A model generated the notes under the pieces. It ran no database searches and was not told where the DNA came from. It was given only the letters and a program-made list of their open reading frames with translations. The position numbers and the translations under genes were made by a program. Shown here one piece after another: positions 53,080 to 63,960 of a stretch of DNA of 64,000 bases (position 1 is the stretch's first letter; each line of letters begins with the position of its first letter). Source of the stretch: Macrothele yani (taxonomy: Eukaryota > Arthropoda > Arachnida > Araneae > Macrothelidae); the NCBI GenBank assembly GCA_039090855.1, contig CM077034.1, positions 17,431,303 to 17,495,302 of the forward strand, in the 5' to 3' direction.

Positions 53080-54273
53080 CACTGAAGAGCAATTGCATTA
53101 GAGACAGCTGGCATTATGCAAATGTGGCGCTGTGGGCGACACTGTAAACGGAAACGACATGACGTATGCAGCGATCCGACAATATGAGGAGTGATGCGAC
53201 GGGAATCAGTAAGAGTCGGACGCAGTATGGGTAAGACGAAGGATCTAAGCGCATTTGATCGTGGGCAATTTGTCGGGGCCCGACGAATGGGTCACTCCAT
53301 CTCGGAAGTTGTGCAGGCACTGGGATTTTCACGAGCCACTGTGTCACGGGTGCACCGTGAGTACATCCAATCCAGTAAAACCATCCGTGCAAGGGCCAAC
53401 TGCTGTAGACAACAGCTTGTGAATGAGCGGGGTCATCGTCGGCTAGTTCACATTGTAACAGCTGATAGACGGGCCACAGTGCAAGAAATCACTCGGCAAT
53501 TTAACGCTGGTGCACAAAAAACAAAAACGTGTAAGCAGCCACACCATCCAGAACCATCTCCTCGCTATGGGGTATAGAAGCCATCGTCCCACGAGGGTAC
53601 CGCTTCTGACCGCACATCACAGGGTGCACCGATTAGCGTGGGCGCGGGAACATTGCCACTGGACCCTAGACATGTGGGAAAATGTTGCCTGGACTGATGA
53701 GTCGAGATTCACGTTGGTACATGCGGATGGCAGGATACGAGTACGGCGTAAACCACATGAAGCGATGGATCCCTCTTGCCAGCAGGGTACTCTTCAAGCT
53801 GGTGGGGGTGGCATTCTCGTCCGGGGACTGTTTAAGTGGACTGAAATGGGACTCCTGGTACGTGTGACATCGTCCCTCACAGGTCAACGTTACCAGGATA
53901 TCCTGGACGACCATTTGCTCCCGTTTGTGCGTCTTCAACATCCCACTGGGGACCTTATCCTGCAACAAGACAATGCAGCTCCCGAATTGTATCCGAATGG
54001 TTGGATGAACACTCCACCGACGTGACCTCGCTTCCTTGGCCATTTAGGTCACCTGACCTGAGCACACCTGGGATGCCATCGAGAGAGATGACCCCCTCCA
54101 TCAAATCTTCGTGAACTGTGGGAGCTTGTTCAGGGATCGTGGATCCGTATGGCTTCCCAACGCTTCCAGTGTCTTGTCGAGTCCATGCCGAGAAGAATCG
54201 CCGCCGTTATCAGGGCGAAAGGTGGTGCTACACGTTACTAGACAGGTATCTCGAATGCAATTGCTCTTCAGTG
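53080..54273 (+). mobile_element. Tc1-like transposon, family A, complete ends
   Basis: CACTGAAGAGCAATTGCATT at 53080 and the inverted AATGCAATTGCTCTTCAGTG ending at 54273 are perfect over 20 bp. They are flanked by TA (53078-53079, 54274-54275). Length is 1194 bp. The transposase is defective. Confidence 0.95.
53227..54238 (+). pseudogene. Tc1-like transposase pseudogene, family A copy 4
   Basis: Starts MGKTKDLSAFDRGQFVGARR with an intact N-terminus and VVQALGFSRATVSRVHREYI. A 7-bp insertion in an A-rich run at about 53517 shifts the frame. The continued part holds AWTDESRFTLVHADGRIRVR and LILQQDNAAP, followed by the family-wide shift into ELYPNGWMNTPPT and a stop. The glutamate motif is removed by the same ten-base deletion as in copy 1 (54055-54070). 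Perfect ends with a dead protein suggest movement by a transposase supplied from elsewhere. Confidence 0.88.
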
Positions 54274-54289
54274 TATTAAAAAATGGAGA

Positions 54290-56500
54290 CCTAGGAGAAG
54301 AAATATCTTAAAAGCTAAAAAATATCTAGGAAAAGAAATATCTTAAAAGCTAAAAAACATCTAGGAAAAGAAATATCTTTAAAGCTAAAAAACATCTAGG
54401 AAAAGAAATATCTTAAAAGCTAAAAAATATCTAGGAAAAGAAATATCTTAAAAGCCAAAAAATATCTAGGAAAAGAAATATCTTAAAAGCTAAAAAATAT
54501 CTGGGAAAAGAAATATCTTAAAAGCTAAAAAATATCTAGGAAAAGAAATATCTTAAAAGCTAAAAAATATCTAGGAAAAGAAATATCTTAAAAGCTAAAA
54601 AATACCTAGGAAAAGAAATATCTTAAAAGCTAAAAAATATCTAGGAAAAGAAATATCTTAAAAGCCAAAAAAAAAAATACCTAGGAAAAGAAATATCTTA
54701 AAAGCTAAAAAATATCTAGGAAAAGAAATATCTTAAAAGCTAAAAAATATCTAGGAAAAGAAATATCTTTAAAGCTAAAAAACATCTAGGAAAAGAAATA
54801 TCTTAAAAGCTAAAAAATATCTAGGAAAAGAAATATCTTAAAAGCCAAAAAAATATCTAGGAAAAGAAATATCTTAAAAGCTAAAAAATATCTGGGAAAA
54901 GAAATATCTTAAAAGCTAAAAAATATCTAGGAAAAGAAATATCTTAAAAGCCAAAAAAAATATCTAGGAAAAGAAATATCTTAAAAGCTAAAAAATATCT
55001 AGGAAAAGAAATATCTTAAAAGCTAAAAAATATCTAGGAAAAGAAATATCTTTAAAGCTAAAAAACACCTAGGAAAAGAAATATCTTAAAAGCTAAAAAA
55101 TATCTAGGAAAAGAAATATCTTAAAAGCCAAAAAAATATCTAGGAAAAGAAATATCTTAAAAGCTAAAAAATATCTAGGAAAAGAAATATCTTAAAAGCT
55201 AAAAAATATCTAGGAAAAGAAATATCTTAAAAGCTAAAAAATATCTAGGAAAAGAAATATCTTAAAAGCTAAAAATTATCTACTGGAAAAGAAATATCTT
55301 AAAAGCTAAAAAATATCTAGGAAAAGAAATATCTAGGAGAAGAAATATCTTAAAAGCTAAAAAATATCTAGGAAAAGAAATATCTTAAAAGCTAAAAAAT
55401 ATCTAGGAAAAGAAATATCTTAAAAGCTAAAAAATACCTAGGAAAAGAAATATCTTAAAAGCTAAAAAATATCTAGGAAAAGAAATATCTTAAAAGCCAA
55501 AAAAAAATATCTAGGAAAAGAAATATCTTAAATGCTAAAAAATATCTAGGAAAAGAAATATCTTAAAAGCTAAAAAATATCTAGGAAAAGAAATATCTTT
55601 AAAGCTAAAAAACATCTAGGAAGAGAAATATCTTAAAAGCTAAAAAATATCTAGGAAAAGAAATATCTTAAAAGCCAAAAAAATATCTAGGAAAAGAAAT
55701 ATCTTAAAAGCTAAAAAATATCTAGGAAAAGAAATATCTTAAAAGCTAAAAAATATCTAGGAAAAGAAATATCTTAAAAGCTAAAAAATATCTAGGAAAA
55801 GAAATATCTTAAAAGCTAAAAAATATCTAGGAAAAGAAATATCTTAAAAGCTAAAAAATATCTAGGAAAAGAAATATCTTAAAAGCTAAAAATATCTAGG
55901 AAAAGGAAATATCTTAAAAGTTAATAATGTAGGAAAAGAAATATCTTAAAAGCTAAAATATCTAGGAAAAGAAATATCTTAAAAGCTAAAAAATATCTAG
56001 AAAGGAAATATCTTGAAAGCTAAAAAATATGTAGGAAAAGAAATATCTTAAAAGCTAAAATATCTCTAGGAAAAGAAATATCTTAAAAGCTAAAAAATAT
56101 CTAGAAAGAAATATCTTAGTAAGTAAGGAATACTTAGCAGATATCTTGAAAATAAATGTCTAGGAAATGAAATATCTTAAAAGCTAAAAAATATCTAGGA
56201 AAAGAAATATCTTAAAAGCTAAGAAAATATCTAGGAAAAGAAATATCTTAAAAGCTAAAAAATATCTAGGAAAAGAAATATCTTAAAAGCTAAAAAATAT
56301 CTAGGAAAAGAAATATCTTAAAAGCTAAAAAATATGTAGGAAAAGAAATATCTTAAAAGCTAAAATATCTCTAGGAAAAGAAATATCTTAAAAGCTAAAA
56401 AATATCTAGGGATGAAGAAATATCTTAGTAAGTAAGGAATACTTAGCAGATATCTTGAAAATAAATATCTTGGACAAGAAATATTTAAAAATATGAATAA
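54290..56500 (+). repeat. 35-bp AT-rich tandem array
   Basis: The unit AGGAAAAGAAATATCTTAAA AGCTAAAAAATATCT is repeated about 55 times with small indels in its A runs. Beyond 55900 units become irregular, and a larger block containing AGTAAGTAAGGAATACTTAG occurs twice (56108 and 56415, about 310 bp apart). Variant units with AAAGCCAAAAAA and with TTTAAAGCTAAAAAACATCT recur at intervals, showing multi-unit duplication. No coding sequence is seen. Confidence 0.95.
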
Positions 56501-56609
56501 TATCAACGTTGCATGTTGTCTGTGAAAAGCAATTCTACATAAGTATTCAGTCAACGCCACTTGTTGTCTGTGAGCAGGAAATTTGTCCAAATATTCTGTC
56601 AACCAGGGG

Positions 56610-56757
56610 CGTAGCCCGACTTTCTACTTTATGAAAGTCCCTATTGGAACTGGACTGCCTTCTCGGCTCAGGACCTTAAAGTTCTGGGTTCAAGTCCATC
56701 TGAATCATTAATGATTAGCGGAGGTTCGAAAGTCTCGTTAATCCACTTCGGACTTTT
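56610..56757 (+). repeat. dispersed B-box-bearing repeat, copy 1
   Basis: Runs from GTAGCCCGACTTTCTAC through GGACCTTAAAGTTCTGGGTT to GTCTCGTTAATCCACTTC. TGGGTTCAAGTCC fits a polymerase III B box. A second copy lies at 58986-59125, on the other side of the mariner element. Probably a SINE-type repeat; the A box is weak. Confidence 0.6.
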
Positions 56758-56924
56758 TTCTGTGTGGAGGGTGAAGAGATTGCTCCTTATTTACGACTGA
56801 ATATTTACACAGTGCGTCAAAGAATTTTTAAGACTGGGTCTGTAAAATAAAATAGAAACAAGATATTATAATTTGTTTTGGTTTGTTATTCAAAATAAGT
56901 CCCTCCGGCTTCAATACACTTGTT

Positions 56925-57890
56925 ACAGCGATCTAATAATGATTCGAATGCCTTCACTTTGCGGAATTGCCTCCAAAGCACGCGTCGAAGCTGTTTCTAT
57001 GGTCGAAATATCATCAAAATAATACCCCTTTTAACGTCATTTTAAGTTTTGGGAATAAACAAAAGTCGCAGAGTGCTAAATCAGGTAAATACGGTGAATG
57101 ATTCAACAAACAGACGTTCTTTTTCGCCAAAAATCTACGAACAAGAAGTGAGGTGTGACTGGGTGCATTATCCTGTAACAAACACCACCTGTTTTCATCC
57201 CGATATTCTGGACGAATGCGACGAATTCTGCCCATCAAACACCTCAAAACATTTAAATAAAACTCACCAGTAATTGTTTGTCCACTTGGAACAAATTCTT
57301 TGTGGATACTACCCTTACTATCGAAGAATGTAATGAGCATTGTTTTGATTTTTTTTTTTTTTTTTTTGGCTTGTAGTGAGTTTTTTGACTTCCATTCCGC
57401 ACTTTGTCGCTTTGTTTTAGGATCATATTGAAAACACCATGTTTCATCACCTGTAACAATCGATTTTAAGAAGTTTGGATCATTTTCAGCGGCTGAAATG
57501 ATGTCTCTGCAATGTGCACTTCTCCTTGATTTTTGTTCATTGGTTAACGTGAGTTGTGGAACAAATTTAGCACAGACTTTTGTTTTGCCCAAATCTTCAT
57601 GCAGGATGGTTCGAATCGTTTCTTTGTTGATGTTTAAAGACTCTTCCATCATTCTTAGTGACGCACATCGATTGTTTACCACGAAATCACGCACTTTTTC
57701 AATAATCTCAGGTGTCCTAGATGAACTTGGTCTTCCGGTATGCTTATCATCTTCTAGCGTATCTCTTCCATCCAAAAACGTTTGTGCCACAGGAAAACAT
57801 TTGATCTACTTAAACAAAACTCACCGTAAACTTGTTTCATCATTTGGTACGTAGGCACTTTTATCAAGTTTTGCGTTAAATTTAATAACA
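56925..57890 (-). pseudogene. mariner transposase pseudogene, copy 2
   Basis: The N-terminal part reads SRSNVFLWHKRF, followed by a one-base deletion and then DGRDTLEDDKHTGRPSSSRT. The first aspartate is in SIVTGDETWCFQYDPKTKRQ. Unlike copy 1 it keeps TMLITFFDSKGSIHKEFVPS and the second aspartate in CLLQDNAPSHTS. The third lies in SPYLPDLALCDFCLFP, where S and P of the usual YSPDLAPCDF signature are changed. A poly-A-derived KKKKKK sits at about 57360. A frameshift near 57030 moves the C-terminus. Confidence 0.88.
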
Positions 57891-57893
57891 GCC

Positions 57894-58769
57894 AAGATCT
57901 TCCGTTCACTGCCTACAGACATCTTCTTCTGCGGGCTCATCCACCTACAACTCTTCCTTCAGTATGTGCCTATCTTTTCGTGCTGGTTAAACACGTTATT
58001 TACGTATACCTTCAACAACTCCGCAGCATTTCCTCGCCGGTCTCTTTACACCAGGCCAGCGCAGCACTTTTGTGCCATTTTCAAGATCGATTGCTTTCTC
58101 GACTCCGCCTGGAGTACCAGTCGGCTTCTTCCAGTCGTCGAGAAGCCACCTTCTATGCTACCTGGGCGCCGGCCGCTCCATGGTTTGCGATTGATTCTGG
58201 ACTGCTACACCTATCAGAACCCTAGGACATTCTACACCTCCTTTGCTGAGTTCCTTGGCACCCTGGTGGCCCTCCTCCACTCTACGACTCGTGCAATCCA
58301 CACTACCGTTGAATTGTGAATGCTAATGCCATCTCAGTGTATTTTCATGCTTACTCGTGTACATTACTTACTTTCACCCCGCCTGTATTATGTTGCTTTG
58401 GTGCCCTCGTTAAATAACTTGCACAATTGTGCACGCTGTGTTTTTATCTCATGCATGTAATGTTTTACCTTCACGGCGGTGTTTGTGCTGTTCTTTTTCT
58501 AATTGTGTGCTATTGTTTCGCCTGTGTTATCCTGTAAATCATGCCCAGCCAATGTCATGTGACACGATGTGTTTCTCTTTGTCACTTCTGCAATTTTTTA
58601 TTCAATAAGCTTTGCTTGCAGCATTTGTTATTCATCCCCATTGTCATTGCAGTGTATATACCATCATGTTTTTTAACAGCTTTGTATTATTTCCCAGTGA
58701 GATGCCCAATACTGTACGTCTCCCTCTTATGTTTTCTTATGATAAATTAGAATAAAGCGATTTTGAAAC
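57894..58769 (+). other. ~875-bp insertion inside mariner copy 2, identity unknown
   Basis: Absent from mariner copy 1. The first 430 bp are GC-richer than the surroundings and hold a plus-strand open stretch (57966-58319) with CFLDSAWSTSRLLPVVEKPP and TRAIHTTVEL. The last part is AT-rich and ends with an AATAAA signal at 58752-58757 followed by GCGATTTTGAAA. That layout, coding-like 5' part and a polyadenylation signal just before the 3' junction, suggests a retroposed transcript or the 3' end of a retroelement. The junctions show essentially no target duplication. I do not recognise the protein. Confidence 0.55.
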
Positions 58770-58985
58770 CTTTGTTCCATCTTAATAATTCAACATGAAA
58801 AAAATTTCACTTCTCTAATGAACACCCGTTTCGTTTGAGTTACTTTAACAACTGCGCAGTAATTTTGGCAGAAAGCAAGCAGATGGTCACGGTTTATAAC
58901 GCATTCGCGATTACCCTGGTGGCGACACCGTAGGCTGAAATCTAGCGCCAGTCTTAAAAATTATTTGACGCACTGTATATTCTGA

Positions 58986-59220
58986 TTGCCCGACTTTCTA
59001 CTTCATGAAAGTCCCTATTGGAACTGGACTTGCCTTCTCGGCTCGGGACCTTAAAGTTCTGGGTTCAAGTTCAGCTGAATCACTAATGATTAGCCGAGGT
59101 TCGGAAGTCTCGTTAATCCATTGGTCCCGGGGTAGAGACTCCTCGTTCTAAGCAAGTCTAACCCCAGTCCTCGCTGTAGGATAAGTATCGCCCTCTGGGG
59201 TCCACAAACCAACCAACTAT
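58986..59220 (+). repeat. dispersed B-box-bearing repeat, copy 2
   Basis: Similar to 56610-56757 over about 140 bp (GAAAGTCCCTATTGGAACTG, TTAAAGTTCTGGGTTCAAGT). It then continues for about 95 bp that copy 1 lacks (CGGGGTAGAGACTCCTCGTT to CCACAAACCAACC). Confidence 0.6.
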
Positions 59221-59438
59221 AATCGACCGCCATTGTTTTTAACTTATGGTACAATAGTATTCCACGGAATTTTCAATTACATTTTCAAACAAAGGAGTTC
59301 TTTTTATTCCATGGATTTTTTTTTTTTTTTTTTTTACTTTTTCAGTTTTGGATTTTTTCTGGAAGATTTTTTATGTAAATATGAAAATATTGGCACTTTA
59401 AAATTTCCATTTCCACCACTGTTAGGAGTAAGAATATA
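59221..59438. other. short unassigned spacer
   Basis: Contains poly-T at 59313-59334. No gene is seen. Confidence 0.4.
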
Positions 59439-60905
59439 TTAGGTGTTCAAATAAGTTTTAAAGCGCTTTAAGACAACGCAATATGTAATTTGAGAGAAAA
59501 CAACAATACCTTTACGAATCAAAATATACGACGTCATTATCTATCACCTTCCGCCATCGGTCAGACAGCTCACGAATTCCAGCCATGAAGAATACTTCGT
59601 CGCGTGACGCGATGAAGTCGTCAACCCATTTTTGCACTTCGTCACATGTCTGGAACCATACAGCAAACACACCATGTTGCATCGATCGGAACAAATGATA
59701 GTCTGAAGGGAGCTATGTCGGCACTATACGCCGGGTGCTCAAAAACTTCCCAGACAAGCGTCAATAACGTTTCCTTGACCGATTTCGCGACAAGCGTTGT
59801 CATGCACTAATTTCACGGGACGCAATCCTTTGCCTGTGAAAAACGTTTCCGACAGATTTCCTAGTTCAATCGCAGCAATTGTTGCTTGTAGCGATCAGCA
59901 GTAACTGTCTGACCCTGTTGCAATAGTTCATAATTGAGCATGTAACGTATACTCTAGATTCACTTTCCTTTTGATTTTACTATCTCTGGTTATTTTATTT
60001 TCCTATGTAAATTATCTTCTTACTGAACGAGATGTAATTTCTCCCGCTGAATGAGATCTGGCAATGAGTGTAAGTCATGACGTGGTGGTAGCCAGTACAA
60101 ATAGGCGCGTTCAACGATACCAGGGAGAGCTTTTGTTTATGTGCGTAGAGAGAGCTTTTGTTTTATGTGTAAAGAGAGCTTCGTTTATGTGAGTAGAGCT
60201 TCGTTGTATGTTGGATAATACCAGGAGTTTCCCTGAATAAAGAGTTTGTTGTAAGTACGTTTTTCTCAGTTCATAGTTTTGTCAGATCTCTGTCTGGCTG
60301 TTAGGTTTATTTCATTAGTTGTTATTATTAACAACCAGCATAAGACTTTATTCATCTTAATTACTACTACAACATTACTAGCAGTTAAAAGCTTGTTCAT
60401 TATTATTACTACATTACTAGCAGGAAAGTTTATTCATGATATAATTAACAAACAACAACCATTAGAAGAAGCTTAGAAGAAAGCATATTCATTATAAGCA
60501 CACCCTTCATATCCCACCAGACGCACATCAGAACTTTCTTGGAGTGGATATTACGTTTCGGTGTCGAAGTCGTTGCTTAACCGAGGTCTACCCAGGGCAT
60601 TTTGCATTTGGGATTGTCGTACCATATCCACTTTTCATCACCCGTAACGATTTTCCATAGGAAAGACTTTCTGTGTTGTCTACTCAACAGATTCAAACAC
60701 TTCATGACACGCTCGTCTTTGTTCCTCTGGCTCAGGTCACGTGACACCCATTTTCCTTCCTTCTGAATCTTTCCCATTGCGCGTAAACGATTGGAAATGG
60801 TTTGTTGAGTTACCCCCAGTTGTTCAACTAGTTCTTTTTTGCGTTTGAGACGAATCTTCATCCAGCAATGCTTGCAGTTCCTCGTGTGCAACCTTCTGCG
60901 GGGCG
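59439..60905 (-). pseudogene. mariner-like element of another lineage, split by an LTR-like insertion
   Basis: The left end TTAGGTGTTCAAATAAGTTT after TA is a mariner-type terminus. The minus strand gives, from the right, a broken N-terminal helix-turn-helix (GVTQQTISNRLRAMGKIQKE), then FLWKIVTGDEKWIWYDNPKC (first aspartate) and KVLMCVWWDMKGVL. After the insertion it reads LNYELLQQGQTVTADRYKQQ. The C-terminus at 59694-59512 has WVDDFIASRDEVFFMAGIRE. Stops and frameshifts are scattered. The 5' end is cut at 60905 by the next element. Confidence 0.82.
59941..60496. mobile_element. solo-LTR-like insertion (556 bp) in a mariner
   Basis: The mariner sequence ATAATTGAGCACACCCT is split after AGCA, and AGCA (59937-59940 and 60497-60500) is present on both sides, a 4-bp target duplication. 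The insert begins TGTAACGTATACTC, contains AATAAA at 60236-60241 and has no open frame of note. It has the size and layout of a solitary LTR. The right end reads TTATA instead of the expected CA, so the superfamily is left open. Confidence 0.75.
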
Positions 60906-60909
60906 TCGC

Positions 60910-61753
60910 TACACTGTAAAAAAATTCTGAAATTCACGGACAAATGTTCGTCATTTCTTTCGCGAATTAACGAAGCATGTTTCTGATACTGCCTTTCCGT
61001 GAAATGACGGGAAAAAAACCTGAATTTAACGGACTTTTCGTGCCACGAGAAAATTCTGAATTTTCAGAAACCTTCCCGCAGTTTCTTTCTTATATTAACG
61101 GTAAATTACCGTTTTAGAGATCTGGTAACGGAAAATTCTGAATTTTCAGAAACATTTCCGCAGTTTCTTTCTTACATTAACGGTAATTACCGTTTTAGAG
61201 ATCTGTTAACGGAAAATTCTGAACTTTCAGAAACCTTTCCGCAGTTTCTTTCTTATAATAACGGTAAATTACCGTTTTAGAGATATGTTAACGGAAAATT
61301 CTGAATTTTCAGAAACCTTTCCGCAGTGTCTTTCTTATAATAACGGTAAATTACCGTTTTAGAGATCTGTTAACGGAAAATTCTGAATTTTCAGAAAGCT
61401 TTCCGCAATTTCTTTCTTACATTAACGGTAAATTACCGTTTTAGAGATCTGTTAACGGAAAATTCTGAATTTTCAGAAACCTTTCCGCAGTTTCTTTCTC
61501 ATATTAACGGTAAATTACCGTTTTAGAGATCTGTTAACGGAAAATTCTGAATTTTCAGAAACCTTTCCTCAATTCCTTTCGTATATTAACGGAAAATCTC
61601 CGTTCTCACTTTTTCCGTATTCGTATGACGAGAAATGTCCTGTAATAGTAGCGATTCGTGGAAATCCTTGAGGTTTGATTAACTTTCAAATTTCAATCGT
61701 CCGTCGAATTTTGAACTTCCGTTGCGAGATCGGATATTGTGGACAGCATATCA
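60910..61753 (+). mobile_element. element carrying a short 83-bp tandem array
   Basis: Begins CACTGTAAAAAAATTCTGAA and has about seven units containing TTCTGAATTTTCAGAAACCT and ACGGTAAATTACCGTTTTAG. The common right flank runs from TCTCACTTTTTCCGTATTCG to GAGATCGGATATTGTG. It is the short relative of 43916-46975. Units read ATTAACGG where the long copy reads ATTGACGG. No transposase is present. Confidence 0.75.
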
Positions 61754-63960
61754 CCAATGGCGGCTCGTGGTTGAAAAAATAGGTGAAGAGGTACAAGAGC
61801 AGTATGAAAAGATATCTACTGTCTACAATGAAAATCCCTTAATGAGGACTTACCTATTTTTTGTATATTAAATCAATTTTTCTTCCTTTTCAAGCTGCAA
61901 ATTTGTCGATTATGTAGTCATAAGATGGTAGATGGTTGTTTCTTCGCGAGCATCACTCAAATGTCTTCCTGAATAGAAATATGTGCCAAAGAAGCAAGTC
62001 TAGCTTTGGAACTAGTTTTTCTTGAGCAAGTTTGTATTCTTTTAAGAAAACTTCTTTCCACTGGCACACTTGTAGATGGAATTGTTAAACTGAGGAAAAC
62101 CAATTTATAATCTTCTGTAAAAATGTCTTTGTCTCCGTGAAACACTCGAAGGAGTTCTTGAGTCAATATATTCCTTAATTTTTCATTGGCATATACAAGA
62201 CTCAGTTCATTTTTAAGGCGCTGGTGTTTAGTAAATACGTTTCCGTAAAAATGTAGATTTTTAAGAGCGCGAGTGGGAAAGCATGCATTAAATTATTCGA
62301 ATTTGGTTGTGTCAGCAAGTCAAACAAATTGAAGTTTCTTACAGTCTTGAAATCTTATATCCATTTCCATAAGAATGTGGTCCAAAATTTCAAAATACAA
62401 TTGTTTATAATTTTGAAAAATTGTTTCCTCTGTAAGAGCAGCAAATTCCCGTGCTTATTTCTGTGATTTTGCTAGCTTTTCCAAACTGCGTTTCAAATAA
62501 CTCATCGTTCCTTTTATGGCTCAAAATTTCACGAGGTTTTTTTTTTTTTTTTTGTTTTTTTATTTGAGCTACACAGTAGTTTATGTTTAGTTATTTTTTC
62601 TTCAAAAGTTCGAATAATAGATCGGCGGAGCCAAAAATGTAAATTCGAAAGTGTTCATATCATTCAAAAACCCCTTGGCAAGATGAATAAATTTTTTGTC
62701 TGATTATTCGCTATTCGTCAGAAATCCGAACACTTCCTTCAATTTATCCCAATCTTCAACAACTACACTAACTAATTTCGAAGTGGAGGACCAAACGAGT
62801 TTCTGTTATGGTTGGCCTGCATCTTGCGGTTGTTGATATAAGTGTGTAAGACCGCTTCGCAGAATGGTGAACAAACGAAGCAATTCCACTGAGGCTTGCA
62901 AAAAGTATTCGACACTTAGAAATTTTAGAAAAACTCTGGTGTAATACAAGATTCAAACGATGAACTAAGCATTGAACAAAAACAGCTTGAGAAGCTTTAT
63001 TATTGACTTTTTTTTTCTGTAGCCCATTTAAGTGTCCAGACATTGTACTTGCCCCATCGTGATATTGTTCTATTTAATTGTGTTGGTAATCAAACTGTTC
63101 CAAAATTTTGTCTAGCATTTTGTATAAAGCTTCTGACGTTCTATCTTCATTCACATCATGGAAACCCAAAAATCCCTCAACCAATACACCTTCCGAATCA
63201 ACAATCAAAAATTATTTAATTTTTGACGTGATCGTTTATATATTCAGAAATACATTCAATTAATTCATTTTGAATAGTTTTTTATCCTTTCGTATTGATT
63301 TTCAATTTCTGAAGAACTTCTTCGTATCAACAATGAAAGCAATTCAATAAAATTTCCACGATTTATCGAGCCCATGCTTTCGTCATGGCCATGGAACGCT
63401 AGTTCTTGTTTGCTCAAATACAGTATAGACTAATACTGCATCAATCACTGTCTGCAGGAAAAGTCTATTTAAACGAACGTTTTCGTTAAAATGCGTTTTC
63501 AAAAGCCTAGCATTCTTCCTCAGGGCATCGGCAATGGTGTTTTGAATTTTTTCAAAATTCCTTAACATTAATCCGCATTTCAGGTGTTCGCCCGATCTTT
63601 ATGAAGTGACCGTGTTACGCTTAATAAATCTGAGAATCCGTCTTTATTCCACGCCGAATGTTTATTACTAAAAATAAGCAGCCTCCCCCCCGCCCGCCCA
63701 AAAAATTAACACAGAAGTGCTGCAAATGCATTTATATTCAGTAAACCAACATTTTTTTAAATTAATATTGTTAGATTTACCGCTCTTCTTGATTTCGTTC
63801 TTGGCAACAATTGTCAGTGAATCCGTTGGTCGTCCTTGAAGCAAAATGTCCCTTTCATCTTCATCTTTCCTCAGAGTAAATGGAGTTTGCAATAAATTAC
63901 AAGCAATGTCGTCCACAGGATGCATACTAAAAACTATCACTATCAGTTAAATTGTACACA
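61754..63960 (-). pseudogene. hAT-type transposase pseudogene (ZMYM1-like)
   Basis: Reading the minus strand from 63960: an N-terminal part (LLQTPFTLRKDEDERDILLQ, GRPTD) and a degraded zinc-finger-like region. Then come NRLFLQTVIDAVLVY with a broken FRGHDES equivalent, YHDGASTMSGHLNGLQ, and VFVQCLVHRLNLVLHQSF. The C-terminal dimerisation segment is LTIPSTSVPVERSFLKRIQT ... ARLASLAHISIQ (62140-61960). At least a dozen stops or shifts interrupt it. CAATGGCGGCTCGTGG at 61754 resembles the end of hAT elements of this group. The other end lies beyond the window. Confidence 0.8.

Larger units (their letters stand above)
56808..58977 (-). mobile_element. mariner element, copy 2, with an internal insertion
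   Basis: The ends CACAGTGCGTCAAAGAATTT (56808, after TA) and the inverted TTATTTGACGCACTGT (58976) match copy 1 at 19898. At 2170 bp it is about 0.9 kb longer than copy 1, because foreign sequence lies between AATAACAGCC and CTTTGTTCC, which are adjacent in copy 1. Confidence 0.9.

Noticed and set aside
54290..56500. CRISPR-like short repeats (35 bp)
   Set aside because: There are no spacers. The repeats are contiguous and AT-rich with slippage-type indels.
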